Counted from the first letter of the stretch, positions 28,627-38,004 are shown. The stretch is 64,000 bases of DNA from Pseudomonas fluorescens (GCF_001648775.1 NZ_LVEJ01000033.1:50917-114916); one strand, 5' to 3'. Numbers and translations are program-made. The notes: generated by a model from the sequence alone, not told the origin.

Positions 28627-30369
28627 ATGAAAAGATTCATCCCGAAGCTGTTGGTACTCGCCGTAAGTTTTGCCTCGATGGAAGCCATGGCCGCCACCGA
28701 TCTGGTGCTGCTCAACGGCAAGATTTTCACCGCCGACCGCGCGCAACCGAAGGTGCAGGCGCTGGCCGTAGAGAACGGCAAAGTGCTGAAAGTCGGCACC
28801 GACGCGCAGATCAAGGCCTTGATCGAACCCGGTACTCAAGTGATCGACCTCAAGGGCAAAGCGCTGATGCCCGGCCTGATCGACAGCCATTCCCACGCGA
28901 TTTTCGGTGGACTGGAAATGGTCTCGGCGAACATGGAAGACGAAGTCGTCGCCCTCGACGAGCTGCAAAAACGCTTGCGCGACTGGCGCGAAGACGGCAA
29001 GGCCAAACACGGCGATGTGCTGAGCATCGCCGGCATGAGTTCGGCTTACTGGGCGCAAGCCGAAGCCTTGGGCAAAACCTTCAACAGCGGCGAATGGGCC
29101 AGCGTGCCAGTGGTGTTTATCGGCAGCGACCACCACACCGCGTGGGCCAACAATGTGATGCTCAAGCGCGCAGGGATTGATTCGGCCCTGCTGAAAACCC
29201 TGCCCGACGCGGAAAAAGACACCATCGGCAAACTCGCCAGCGGTGAGCCGAACGGTTTTGTGGTCGATGCCGGTTGGGACCGGGTCGCCTCGAAAATGCC
29301 GGTGCCAAGCCCCGCCGACATGTTGAAGGCCGCAAAATCCGCGGTGCGCTACAACAACAGCCTCGGCATCACCGCGTGGATGGACCCGGCGGCCAATGCT
29401 GCGCCGGGCGAAGCGGTGTTCGCCCTCAAGCCCACCGAGAAAACTGTCGGCGTGTTGCCGGCCTATAAAGCGCTGTCGGAAAGCGGCGACATGAGCGTGC
29501 ACGTCACCGCGCTGCTGGTGGCCAACCCAAAAAGTGTTCCCGCCGACCTCGACACGCTGGACAAGGTCCGCCAGCAATTTCAGGGCATTCCCAACCTGAC
29601 CCTGCCCGGCATCAAGATTTTCGCCGACGGCGTAATCGAATTCCCGGCGCAAAGCGCGGCGATGATCGACCCCTACAGCAACTCGCACAAACAGGGTGAA
29701 CTGCTGATCGACCCGCAGCATTTCGGCGAACTGGTCAGCGCCATCGACCAGCGCGGCTGGCTGGTGCATATCCACGCGATCGGCGACCGCGCCGTGCGTG
29801 AGTCGCTGAACGGCATCGCCCAGGCACGCAAGGATCGCCAGAGCGGCGTGACCCACTCGATCACTCACTTGCAAATGGTCAACCCGAAAGAGTTTGCCCG
29901 TTTCAAACCGCTCAACGTCATCGCCTCGATGCAATTGCTGTGGGCCAGCGCCGACGACTACACCACCGACATGATCAAGCCCTACGTCAGCGCCCTCGCC
30001 TTTCGCTATCAGTACCCGGCGCATTCGCTGCTGAAACAGGGCGCGACGATTGCCGGCGCGAGTGACTGGCCGGTGTCGACGCCGAATCCGTTCAACGCCA
30101 TGGCGCAGGCGATCACCCGCGTCGGGCCGTTGGGCGTGCTCAATGCCGATGAACGTCTGGATCGCGACACCATGTTTTATGCCTACACCGTTAATGCGGC
30201 GCGCACGATTGGCCTGGAAAAACAGATCGGCTCGCTGACGCCGGGTAAGCAGGCGGACTTTATCGTCCTCGATCGTGACGTGTTCAGCGTCGACAACAAG
30301 GCCCTGCATGACACCCAGGTCCTGCAAACCTGGTTCGGCGGCCGTCAGGTCTACACCGCCACAAAATAG
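28627..30369 (+). CDS. Exported YtcJ-like amidohydrolase
   Basis: A 580-residue enzyme of the amidohydrolase_3 (YtcJ-like) family. A signal peptide (residues 1-22, cleavage after AMA) sends it to the periplasm. The metal motifs are intact: HSH in GLIDSHSHAIF, the carbamylated-Lys region near the middle, HIHAIGDRAV, THSITHLQM and the terminal Asp in GASDWPVSTPNP. The N-terminal beta-sandwich VLLNGKIFTADRAQP is also typical. YtcJ-type enzymes hydrolyse N-substituted amides or similar bonds; the substrate is not known. It starts with AAGGAA before the ATG and is divergent from a LysR regulator. A REP pair follows. Confidence 0.88.
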   Translation: MKRFIPKLLVLAVSFASMEAMAATDLVLLNGKIFTADRAQPKVQALAVENGKVLKVGTDAQIKALIEPGTQVIDLKGKALMPGLIDSHSHAIFGGLEMVSANMEDEVVALDELQKRLRDWREDGKAKHGDVLSIAGMSSAYWAQAEALGKTFNSGEWASVPVVFIGSDHHTAWANNVMLKRAGIDSALLKTLPDAEKDTIGKLASGEPNGFVVDAGWDRVASKMPVPSPADMLKAAKSAVRYNNSLGITAWMDPAANAAPGEAVFALKPTEKTVGVLPAYKALSESGDMSVHVTALLVANPKSVPADLDTLDKVRQQFQGIPNLTLPGIKIFADGVIEFPAQSAAMIDPYSNSHKQGELLIDPQHFGELVSAIDQRGWLVHIHAIGDRAVRESLNGIAQARKDRQSGVTHSITHLQMVNPKEFARFKPLNVIASMQLLWASADDYTTDMIKPYVSALAFRYQYPAHSLLKQGATIAGASDWPVSTPNPFNAMAQAITRVGPLGVLNADERLDRDTMFYAYTVNAARTIGLEKQIGSLTPGKQADFIVLDRDVFSVDNKALHDTQVLQTWFGGRQVYTATK

Positions 30370-30383
30370 CAACAACCATCCCA

Positions 30384-30480
30384 CCCTGTGGGAGCGAGCT
30401 TGCTCGCGAAGAGGCCAGTCCATTCAACATCTTCACTGACTGACCCACCGCCTTCGCGAGCAAGCTCGCTCCCACAGGGT
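30384..30480. repeat. REP palindrome pair
   Basis: CCCTGTGGGAGCGAGCTTGC and its inverse (about 30453-30479) flank a 40-bp spacer after the amidohydrolase stop codon and before the porin gene. Confidence 0.9.
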
Positions 30481-30557
30481 CTGTGAGGGTGGCTGAAATT
30501 GCATTCCCTCCACAGTTTTCGTACTGCCCAAAAATAATCACAACATCGGGACTTCAC

Positions 30558-31295
30558 ATGAAAGCCTTGCCCCTGTTCGCCCTGAGTTTCTTGAGCGTAC
30601 TGCCGTTGAGCAGTTTTGCGATTCCTTTGAACGATGACTTTGCGCTGGTGGTGGACCTGAATCTGGCCAGCGATTACCGCACCCGTGGCATTTCACAAAC
30701 CCAGAATGACCCTGCCGTGCAGGCCGGTCTGACCCTCGCGCACAGCAGCGGCTTGTACCTCGGCGCCTGGAGTTCCAACGTCGATTTCGGCGGTGGCCTG
30801 AAAACCCGGCAGGAAGTCGATTACTACGGCGGCTGGCTGTGGCAGGCGACCGAGGCGGTCAGCCTCGATCTGGGTTACATCAAGTACGCCTACCCCAAGG
30901 AAAGCCAGTTCAACCAGAGCGAGGTCTACGGGATTCTCGGCGTGTACGGGGTGAAACTGGCGGCGTATTACTCCAGCGATGCGCCGGGGATCGATAGCAA
31001 ACAGAGTTCGCTGTACAGCTACATCGGTTATGAAACCGAGTTGCCGTACGACTCAGGATTGAAGTTGCGTTACGGCAATATGGATTTCAAGGATGCGCAT
31101 TTGTACTCGGCGTCCGGGCAGGCTGAGGACAGTTATCGGGAGTGGGAAGTCAAAGTCACCCACAATCTGGCGGGGGTGGTGTTGGGGTTGAGTTATATCG
31201 ATACCGATCTGTCGCAAACCCAGTGCCTGAGCAATTGGGGCTTCAAAGACGTCTGCACCGCCACCGTCGTGGCCAGCGTCAGCAAATCCTTCTGA
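30558..31295 (+). CDS. TorF-family outer-membrane porin-like protein
   Basis: A 245-residue outer-membrane beta-barrel protein. The signal peptide is MKALPLFALSFLSVLPLSSFA, and the mature start LNDDFALVVDLNLASDYRTR followed by GISQTQNDPAVQAGL is the hallmark of the TorF family (TIGR02001). Alternating aromatic and polar strands and a terminal Phe (VSKSF) support outer-membrane insertion. The start at 30558 gives the signal peptide; an earlier in-frame ATG at 30483 does not. It lies between two REP pairs, so it is probably transcribed alone. Family members are putative channels, substrate unknown. Confidence 0.87.
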   Translation: MKALPLFALSFLSVLPLSSFAIPLNDDFALVVDLNLASDYRTRGISQTQNDPAVQAGLTLAHSSGLYLGAWSSNVDFGGGLKTRQEVDYYGGWLWQATEAVSLDLGYIKYAYPKESQFNQSEVYGILGVYGVKLAAYYSSDAPGIDSKQSSLYSYIGYETELPYDSGLKLRYGNMDFKDAHLYSASGQAEDSYREWEVKVTHNLAGVVLGLSYIDTDLSQTQCLSNWGFKDVCTATVVASVSKSF

Positions 31296-31310
31296 AAAAA
31301 CGCCGTTCAC

Positions 31311-31402
31311 CTGTGGGAGCGAGCCTGCTCGCGAAAGCGGTGGAACAGTCGCCATCAATCTTGACTGACACATCGCCTTCGCGAGCAGGCTCGCTCCCAC
31401 AG
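31311..31402. repeat. REP palindrome pair
   Basis: CTGTGGGAGCGAGCCTGC and its inverse flank a 40-bp spacer after the TorF-like gene. This is again the CCTGC core variant. Confidence 0.9.
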
Positions 31403-31523
31403 TTTTGATTGGGTGAGCCAGCTCGGTAGTTGTTACAGGATGTTTACGAATTTTTTACTAATGTTCTTCTACAGTTACCCGCGCAACCGCGTGGTTTTCT
31501 ATTCATGTAGAGGAATGTTTGAC

Positions 31524-33182
31524 ATGGCTTTGGGCAACGGACTGCGTTTACCGTCCATCACTCCTACCCGACTGGTGCTGCTGTTTTCCCTGGCGCTGGT
31601 GGCGTTGTACAACCTGGCGACCTGGAAGGCGCTGGGCACGCTGATCACCCTGCAAGGCGCGCAAAAAGTGGCGTTTTTCGCCTCGTTCGGGCTGTTTCTT
31701 TGGGCGGCGATCACCCTGCTGCTGACCCTGGTATCGTTCCGCTGGATACTGAAACCGGTACTCACCGTGGTCGCCCTGCTCTCGGCGTGCGCCGCGTATT
31801 TCATGAACGAATACGGCATCACCATCGACACGGTGATGATCCAGAACGTCTTCGAAACCAATCCCGCCGAAGCCACCGCGCTGTTCAACGGCAAACTGCT
31901 GGCTTACCTGCTGTTGCTCGGCGTGTTGCCAGCGGCATTGATCTGGCGCTGGCCGGTGAGTTATCGGCCGTTCTTTCGTGGTTTGCTCAACAAGATTCTG
32001 GTGATCGTCGCCTGTGTGCTGGTGATCGCCGCGTCGGTGGGCGCGTTTTATTCGACCTACGCGCCGATCTTTCGCGAAGAAGACAAGCTGACCCACTTCA
32101 TCAACCCGACCAACTACATCTACGCGATCAGCAAATACAGCAAACAACGCCTGGGCATCAAAAAGCACTTTGTGGTGCAGGCCATCGGCGAAGACGCGGT
32201 GATGAGCGCCAAGGCAGCGAGCCGCGAGAAGAAATCGCTGATGGTGTTTGTGGTCGGTGAAACCGCGCGCGCCGATCACTTCTCGCTGAACGGCTATGAA
32301 CGCGAGACCAATCCGGAACTGAGCAAACTCGACATCCTCAATTTCACTCAGGTGCATTCCTGCGGCACGTCGACGGCGGTCTCGGTGCCGTGCATGTTCT
32401 CGATGTTCCCGCGTGAGGATTACAGCGACAAGAAAGGCAAAACCTACGAGGGCCTGCTCGACATCCTCCAGCGTGCCGGCGTGCAAGTGCTGTGGCTGGA
32501 CAATAACAGCGACTGCAAAGGCACCTGCCTGCGCGTGCCCAATCGCGATATTTCGAAGAAACAGCCAGGGCCATTCTGCGACGGCAACAACTGCCTCGAC
32601 GAGGCGCTGCTGGCCGATCTGCAAAGCTACATCGACAGCCTCAAGGGCCACGCGATCATCGTCCTGCATGCGGACGGCAGCCACGGCCCGGAATACTACG
32701 AGCGCTATCCGAAAGACATGGAGCGCTTCAAACCGATTTGCCACACCAACCAGTTGGGCAGTTGCAGCCGCGATGAACTGGTCAACGTCTACGACAACAC
32801 CATTCTCTACACCGACCATTTCCTCGCCAAGGTCATCGAATTGCTAAAACGCAATCAAGCCACCCTGGATACCTCGATGCTGTACGTCTCCGATCACGGC
32901 GAATCGCTGGGTGAGAACGGTTTGTACCTGCACGCGGCGCCGTATGCGCTGGCGCCGGAAGCGCAGACGCATGTGCCGATGGTGATGTGGTTTGGCGCCG
33001 GCACGCTGGCGAGTGAAGGGATTGATCGTGGGTGTCTGCAAGGCAAGACCGGGCAGGCGGATTTGAGCCACGACAACCTGTTTCATTCGGTGCTGGGGTT
33101 GTTTGAGGTGAAGACGTCGGTGTATGAGCCGGGGCTGGATATTTTTCATGGGTGCCGGCCTTCAATGACGGCCGCCCAATAA
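31524..33182 (+). CDS. eptA: Lipid A phosphoethanolamine transferase EptA
   Basis: A 552-residue inner-membrane enzyme. The N-terminal region has five transmembrane helices (about residues 15-180, with DUF1705-like loops), followed by a periplasmic sulfatase-fold domain. The catalytic Thr lies in VVGETARADHFSLNG; further zinc-site parts are SCGTSTAVSVPCMFS and YVSDHGESLGE. Cysteine pairs (NSDCKGTC, CDGNNC) match the disulfides of EptA/MCR enzymes. It adds phosphoethanolamine to lipid A, which lowers the negative charge and gives polymyxin tolerance. The start at 31524 follows GAGGAA; longer open frames upstream lack support. No two-component regulator is adjacent. Confidence 0.92.
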   Translation: MALGNGLRLPSITPTRLVLLFSLALVALYNLATWKALGTLITLQGAQKVAFFASFGLFLWAAITLLLTLVSFRWILKPVLTVVALLSACAAYFMNEYGITIDTVMIQNVFETNPAEATALFNGKLLAYLLLLGVLPAALIWRWPVSYRPFFRGLLNKILVIVACVLVIAASVGAFYSTYAPIFREEDKLTHFINPTNYIYAISKYSKQRLGIKKHFVVQAIGEDAVMSAKAASREKKSLMVFVVGETARADHFSLNGYERETNPELSKLDILNFTQVHSCGTSTAVSVPCMFSMFPREDYSDKKGKTYEGLLDILQRAGVQVLWLDNNSDCKGTCLRVPNRDISKKQPGPFCDGNNCLDEALLADLQSYIDSLKGHAIIVLHADGSHGPEYYERYPKDMERFKPICHTNQLGSCSRDELVNVYDNTILYTDHFLAKVIELLKRNQATLDTSMLYVSDHGESLGENGLYLHAAPYALAPEAQTHVPMVMWFGAGTLASEGIDRGCLQGKTGQADLSHDNLFHSVLGLFEVKTSVYEPGLDIFHGCRPSMTAAQ

Positions 33183-33201
33183 GCGAAAAGACACTGCAAA
33201 A

Positions 33202-33295
33202 CCCTGTGGGAGCGAGCTTGCTCGCGAATACGGTAGGCCGGTCAAAACTGATGTCGACAGGTCCACCGCTTTCGCGAGCAAGCTCGCTCCCACAG
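33202..33295. repeat. REP palindrome pair
   Basis: CCCTGTGGGAGCGAGCTTGC and its inverse with a 40-bp spacer lie between the convergent ends of eptA and the DUF971 gene. Confidence 0.9.
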
Positions 33296-33310
33296 TTGAT
33301 TTTGGTGAAC

Positions 33311-33589
33311 CTAAGAGCTGAGGTTTGCCAGATAGGCCCACGGGTAGATGCCGCGTTGGTGGCCGTCACTGAAGACCAGTTGCACGCCGTAGCCCTGGGG
33401 GTTGAGTTCGATCAGGCGCACGCGGTCATCGACCATGGGCGTCAGGCCTTTGAGGCGAAACGCGCGGCATTGCGAGCACGGGCACTGGCGGCGCAGTTCG
33501 GCGTGATTGAGCAGGGTTTCACGGCCATCCGGCCAGTTCAGGCGTAACGTCTGCTCGCTCTGCGAATTGCTCACCGACAGCGGGTTCAT
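33311..33589 (-). CDS. DUF971 domain protein
   Basis: A 92-residue single-domain protein. The motif LRRQCPCSQCRAFRLKG and the end GYGVQLVFSDGHQRGIYPWAYL are characteristic of DUF971, a domain also found at the N-terminus of gamma-butyrobetaine hydroxylases and fused to Mrp/ApbC-type Fe-S proteins. The Cys-Pro-Cys-x2-Cys cluster suggests a zinc or Fe-S site. Its ATG overlaps the stop of the HEAT-repeat gene. As the last gene of a unit containing a ferredoxin and flavoprotein it could help their Fe-S assembly, an inference from context. Confidence 0.8.
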   Translation of the reverse strand: MNPLSVSNSQSEQTLRLNWPDGRETLLNHAELRRQCPCSQCRAFRLKGLTPMVDDRVRLIELNPQGYGVQLVFSDGHQRGIYPWAYLANLSS

Positions 33590-34548
33590 TGCAGCTGACT
33601 CAGGGCGATACGCACGGCTTTGCGCACTTCCGGGTCGCCGTCGTCCTGCGCGGCCTGCAACGCGGCCACGGCGCCGCGATCATTCAACTCGCCCAAGGCC
33701 AGCGCGGCCTCTTTGCGCAGGTTGCTGATGCGATGGTCGAGGGTGTCGATCAGCGCGTCCAGTGCCGGGGCAAATTGCAAACGACCGAGACTGCGGGTGG
33801 CGCGCAGGCGCACTTGCCAGTAGTCGTCGCTCAAGGCTTCAACCAGCGCTGAGCCCGCGTCAATGTGGCCGACCTTGCCCAGGGTTGTCGCGGCTTCTTC
33901 GCGCACTTGCCAGGCGTTGTCCTGCAAGGCCTGGCGCAGGGCTGGCAGGACTTCGGCGCTGGAGGCCAGGCCCAGGGCTCCGGTGGCAGCGCGGCGCACT
34001 TCGGTGTCCGGGTCGGCGCTGGCCAATCGCGCCAGGGCTGGCAAAGCGTCGAGTTGTTTGAGCCAGCCGAGCACGCCGACCGCTTCACGGCGAACGCTGG
34101 CGTCGGCATCGTTCAATGCCGCGACGGCGGCCGGCGCAGCATCGGCGAAACGCAGTTCACGCAAGGCGCGGAATGCGGCGATGCGCACGCTGACGTCGGC
34201 GTGATTCGTCCACGGCAGAATCACCCGCCCCGCTGCTTCAGTCTTGAGCAGACTCAAGCTCTGCGCGGCGGCGGCTTGCACGGCGGGCGACGGATCAGTC
34301 AGCGCCTCGCACAAGGCCTGCACGACCTCAGCATCTTCCCAGGCCTCCAGCAACCGCGCGGCTTCGGCGCGGACTTCCTCGGCGGGATCCTGGCCGAGGC
34401 GATCGACCAGCCAGAGCAAGCCATCCGGCTCTTCGAGATCGGCCAGATCGATCAGCGCAATACGTCGCACACCAGCATCTTCAGCAGTCAGGCGCGGTTG
34501 CAGGGTAAGGATTTCATCGTTATCGGTGACAGCAAAAATAGAGGTCAT
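33586..34548 (-). CDS. HEAT-repeat protein
   Basis: A 320-residue protein formed almost entirely of HEAT-like helical repeats of about 31 residues, for example VRRIALIDLADLEEPDGLLW, VRIAAFRALRELRF, VRREAVGVLGWLKQLDALP and VRLRATRSLGRL. There is no signal peptide and no enzyme motif, so it is likely a cytoplasmic scaffold or assembly factor (HEAT proteins of this sort bind cofactor-bearing partners). It overlaps the ABC ATPase gene before it and the DUF971 gene after it by ATGA each, so the order ATPase-HEAT-DUF971 is fixed and translationally coupled. Confidence 0.8.
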   Translation of the reverse strand: MTSIFAVTDNDEILTLQPRLTAEDAGVRRIALIDLADLEEPDGLLWLVDRLGQDPAEEVRAEAARLLEAWEDAEVVQALCEALTDPSPAVQAAAAQSLSLLKTEAAGRVILPWTNHADVSVRIAAFRALRELRFADAAPAAVAALNDADASVRREAVGVLGWLKQLDALPALARLASADPDTEVRRAATGALGLASSAEVLPALRQALQDNAWQVREEAATTLGKVGHIDAGSALVEALSDDYWQVRLRATRSLGRLQFAPALDALIDTLDHRISNLRKEAALALGELNDRGAVAALQAAQDDGDPEVRKAVRIALSQLQ

Positions 34549-35393
34549 AGGGCAAATCGCGGCAAAGGGTTTTCAGGAGGCAGACCGAGCGGATTGAGGC
34601 GCGGCAGCGGTCGGTCATCGTCGTGACGCAACAGGTCGAGGCAGTGGCGCTTGAGGCGCGAGAACTCAGGGCTGGTGACCAGCTCGCTGGTGCGTGGCCG
34701 GGCGAAATCCAGACGCAAATCTTCGATGATTCGCCCCGGCCTCGCGCTCATCACCAGCAAGCGATCGGCGAGGAACAGCGCCTCGTCGATGTCATGGGTA
34801 ACGAAGACTACGGTGGTGCGGATCCGCGTCCAGATGTCCAGCAGCAGTTCCTGCATGTTCAGCCGGGTCAAGGCATCTAGCGCGCCGAACGGCTCATCCA
34901 TCAGCAACAGGCGCGGGCGATTGACCAGCACTCGGGCGATTTCCACCCGTTGCTGCATGCCGCCGGAAAGTTGATCGGGCCAGCGTTCGGCGAAGCCTTC
35001 GAGGCCGACCAGTTTGAGGATATCGTCGGCGGCGCGATGACGTTCGGCCTTGCCGATGCCACGCATTTTCAGGCCGAAGGCGACGTTGTCACGCACCGTG
35101 CGCCAGGGAAACAGCGTGTGGTGCTGGAACACCATGCCGCGCTGCGGTGACGGACCGGACACCGCCGCGCCATCGACTTTCAGGCTGCCGGCATGCGCGT
35201 TCAGATGCCCGGCCAAGGCACCGAGCAAGGTCGACTTGCCGCAACCGGACGGACCAAGAATGCACACGAACTGGCCCGGTTCGATCTGGCAATCGAGTTC
35301 CCGTACCGCTTCGAACGCTTCCCGCCCTGCGCCGAGGACGATGGATAGTTGGCGGATGTCGATCCGCCCTTCCGGGGTTTGCATCATGCTCAT
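34545..35393 (-). CDS. ABC transporter ATP-binding protein (SsuB/TauB/NrtD-like)
   Basis: A 282-residue ATPase: Walker A LGPSGCGKSTLLG, signature LSGGMQQRVEIARVL, Walker B LLLMDEPFGALDALTR, H-loop VTHDIDEAL. It belongs to the nitrate/sulfonate/taurine branch, in line with the SsuC-like permease upstream and the NMT1-like binding protein. The start at 35393 (MSMMQTPEG) is chosen because it overlaps the permease stop; a long open frame continues upstream but is antisense or read-through. The C-terminal extension of about 40 residues after the core has Pro/Leu-rich sequence. Confidence 0.9.
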   Translation of the reverse strand: MSMMQTPEGRIDIRQLSIVLGAGREAFEAVRELDCQIEPGQFVCILGPSGCGKSTLLGALAGHLNAHAGSLKVDGAAVSGPSPQRGMVFQHHTLFPWRTVRDNVAFGLKMRGIGKAERHRAADDILKLVGLEGFAERWPDQLSGGMQQRVEIARVLVNRPRLLLMDEPFGALDALTRLNMQELLLDIWTRIRTTVVFVTHDIDEALFLADRLLVMSARPGRIIEDLRLDFARPRTSELVTSPEFSRLKRHCLDLLRHDDDRPLPRLNPLGLPPENPLPRFAL

Positions 35394-36175
35394 CAGGCTT
35401 TTCCTCGCGGTCGATGCCAGGGCGTGAACAGCCCGCCGAGGCGTTTGATCAGCAGACTGCTGCCCATGCCCAACACACCGATCAGCAGCATGCCGACCAC
35501 GATGTCGGCATAGTTCTGAATCGTGTAGGACTCCCAGGTGTAGTAACCGATACCGAACTGGCCGGAGATCATTTCCGCCGTGACGAGACAGAACCACGAG
35601 GTGCCCATGCCGATCGCCAGACCCGTGATGATGCTTGGCGCGGCGCCGGGCAGGATCACCTCCAGCAGAATCGCGCGGCGCCCTGCCCCGAGGCTTTTCG
35701 CTGAGGCGATCAGGCGCGGGTCGACGCCTTCGACGCCGTGCACGGTGTTGAGCAGGATCGGGAACAGCGCGCCGGTGAAGGTGATGAAGACCATCGACAG
35801 TTCGGAGGACGGGAACATCAGGATCGCCAGCGGGATCCACGCGACGGCGGGGATTGGGCGCAGGACTTCCAGGGGGGGCAGCAGCAGGTCTTCGGCCCAT
35901 TTCGAGCGGCCGATGGCCAGACCGAGGGCGATGCCGATGAGCAATGCGCCGAGGTAACCGGCGAAGACGCGGCTGAGGCTGGCGGTCAGGTGTTGCAAGA
36001 GCTTGCCGGAGTCGCCCAAACCGAGTGCGGCTTCGATGACGGCCAAAGGGGTGGGCACGTTGGCGAAGGTGATGAGGCCGAGGTTCCAGTGGTGGCTGGC
36101 GGCGAGTTGCCAGAACAGCAGGCAGAGCAGCAGTGAGGCGGCTCTTGATGTCCAGCGTAGGGTGGGTGAATTCAT
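35393..36175 (-). CDS. ABC transporter permease (SsuC/TauC-like)
   Basis: A 260-residue inner-membrane permease with about six transmembrane helices (first at LLLCLLFWQLAAS) and the coupling loop ASAKSLGAGRRAILLEVILPG. It belongs to the BPD_transp_1 family of sulfonate, taurine and nitrate importers. Its stop overlaps the ATPase start. The binding protein gene lies upstream across a 300-bp repeat-rich gap. Confidence 0.9.
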   Translation of the reverse strand: MNSPTLRWTSRAASLLLCLLFWQLAASHHWNLGLITFANVPTPLAVIEAALGLGDSGKLLQHLTASLSRVFAGYLGALLIGIALGLAIGRSKWAEDLLLPPLEVLRPIPAVAWIPLAILMFPSSELSMVFITFTGALFPILLNTVHGVEGVDPRLIASAKSLGAGRRAILLEVILPGAAPSIITGLAIGMGTSWFCLVTAEMISGQFGIGYYTWESYTIQNYADIVVGMLLIGVLGMGSSLLIKRLGGLFTPWHRPRGKA

Positions 36176-36220
36176 GGATCGGGTTTCCGGTTATGGATCT
36201 GTGTGGTGGCTGATATTTTC

Positions 36221-36460
36221 CCCCCTCACCCCAGCCCTCTCCCCCCAAGGGGGGCGAGGGAGAAAGGGAGCCAATCTTCGTTGCTTGCAAACCTGAGTTC
36301 GGCCAGAAAGGGAGCCGATCTTCATGCCTTTCAAAACCTGAGTTCGGCTCGATAGCGTCTTTTCAAAACCTGAGTTCAACTCGGTATTTCAAGTCGGCGT
36401 ACCTCGCCCAAACACCGCGATCAGTCCCCTCTCCCTCCGGGAGAGGGCTAGGGTGAGGGG
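36221..36460. repeat. Repeat-rich gap inside the sulfur-type operon
   Basis: The 299-bp gap between the binding-protein and permease genes holds two inverted copies of the CTCTCCC/GGGAGAGGG repeat (36221-36271 and 36425-36460) and three copies of AAACCTGAGTTC (36289, 36334, 36366), the middle one followed by GGC like the first. AAGTCGGCGTAC near 36390 matches the motif seen beside the other copies at 16.2 and 43.1 kb. No gene is visible. Confidence 0.8.
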
Positions 36461-36474
36461 CTCTTGATCTGTTT

Positions 36475-37878
36475 TTATCGCGCAGCGACGGATTGGGTAG
36501 TGGCATCAGTAAAATCAAAAACCTTGCCGCCCTGCGCCGAGGCATATTGCTGGGCCTGACCCTTAAGCAAAAACGCACTCAACCGTCCCTTGCCATCACT
36601 GGCAAACCAAGCCTGCTCCGCGAGCAACTTGATCCCGCTATCACTGGCCTGTGCATACACGGCACGGACGTTTTTGCCTTCCTGCTTCAAAGCAGCCAGC
36701 GCAGTAAAGGCTGCTTCCGCCGACGCGTACTGGCGCACCTTGTCCTCGCCCCGCACCCAAATCTCGGCAACATGGCTAACGTCAGTAATCGCTTTGCCCG
36801 TCGCCGCATCCGTAGCCTTCAACGGCGTCTGCGCGTAATTGGCCAATTGCGCCGTGTAATCCAGATTCGATGCCTTGAACGCCGCACGGATGTATTGATC
36901 GTCAATGAAGTTGTTCAGATCGAGCCCGCGATCAGCCTTCTTCAGCAACTTCAACGTATCGATAGCCGTGCCGACCGCCTGGCGATATTCCAGCTTCCAG
37001 CTCAGGTCGCGGGTCTGCACGCCGAGCGGACCGTGGAACAGGTAATTCACCTCAGCATCGACACCGGTGACTTTGGCGATCAGCTCGCTGTACTTCTCAG
37101 GCTCGGCGGCGAGCAGTTGATTGGCCTCAATACTGGCGCGCAGATAAGCGACGACAATCTCTGGGTATTTCTTCGCATACGCCTGATCGACCAGCGCACC
37201 GTGGAACGTCGGCGCATTGGCCTGGGCGCCATCGTAAATCTTGCGGGCGAAACCACGGCTCGGGAACAGTTCGGCGAACGGCACGAAATCGGCGTGAGCG
37301 TCGATCTTGCCGGCCTGTAGCGCAGAGCCTGCGACTTCCGGTGGCTGGGCGATGATGTTGACGTCCTTGAGCGGATCCCAGCCCTGCGCCGCCACGGCAC
37401 GCAGCAACATGCCGTGCGCGGTAGAAGCGAATGGCACAGAAATGGTCTTGCCCTTGAGTTCGCTCAGCGCCTGCACGCCCGACGCGCTCGGCACAACGAT
37501 GCCATTACCGCTGCCCTTGATGCTGCCCGACAGCACGCTGATGAACAGGCTGTGTTTGCCGGCGGTTTCGAACGCGACACCATTGAACGCACCGGGGAAA
37601 TCGGCCATGGCGCCGAAGTCGAGTTTGCCGGCGACCATCTCGTTGGTCAGCGGTGCGCCGCTGGTGAAGTTCTTCCACTGCACGTCGTACTTGGCGTCTT
37701 TGTAGGCGCCGTCGTGGGGCAGGTATTTGTCGAGCAGACCGAGTTCACGAATCAACAAGCCGCCGGCGGCGCAGTTGATGGTGGTGTCCTGGGTGCCGAT
37801 GGCGATGCGGATGGTTTCGGCCGAGGCCGAGACGGTAAACGAAGCCAGTACCAGACCGGCGATTGCTGCACGCAACAT
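36475..37878 (-). CDS. Periplasmic ABC substrate-binding protein (NMT1/SsuA-like)
   Basis: A 467-residue exported protein. The signal peptide is about 22 residues (cleavage after SASA). The mature part has IRIAIGTQDTTINCAAGG, NEMVAGKLDFGAMADFPG and GSALQAGKIDAHADFVPFAE, typical of the nitrate/sulfonate/taurine-binding (NMT1-like) group. At 467 residues it is longer than ordinary SsuA (about 320), with an additional C-terminal region of about 130 residues. It starts at 37878 after GAGGGGAAAC. Next to the flavoprotein and ferredoxin it suggests import of a sulfur compound; it resembles the asfC role in aryl desulfonation, but that match is recalled and not tested. Confidence 0.85.
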   Translation of the reverse strand: MLRAAIAGLVLASFTVSASAETIRIAIGTQDTTINCAAGGLLIRELGLLDKYLPHDGAYKDAKYDVQWKNFTSGAPLTNEMVAGKLDFGAMADFPGAFNGVAFETAGKHSLFISVLSGSIKGSGNGIVVPSASGVQALSELKGKTISVPFASTAHGMLLRAVAAQGWDPLKDVNIIAQPPEVAGSALQAGKIDAHADFVPFAELFPSRGFARKIYDGAQANAPTFHGALVDQAYAKKYPEIVVAYLRASIEANQLLAAEPEKYSELIAKVTGVDAEVNYLFHGPLGVQTRDLSWKLEYRQAVGTAIDTLKLLKKADRGLDLNNFIDDQYIRAAFKASNLDYTAQLANYAQTPLKATDAATGKAITDVSHVAEIWVRGEDKVRQYASAEAAFTALAALKQEGKNVRAVYAQASDSGIKLLAEQAWFASDGKGRLSAFLLKGQAQQYASAQGGKVFDFTDATTQSVAAR

Positions 37879-38004
37879 GGTTGTTTCCCCTCGAATCATT
37901 TATTTGAGTTCGTCTCCGCCGCGATCAGGGCGCGGTGGGAAACGAGGGGTGTTTTTCAATTCAGCGTCCGGGGTTTTCCGGATGGCTTTGGGTTGTCTGG
38001 GGTG

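Noticed and set aside
34545..36290. 581-residue version of the ABC ATPase starting upstream of the permease
   Set aside because: The extra N-terminal part is an out-of-frame reading of the permease gene; the real start overlaps the permease stop at 35393.
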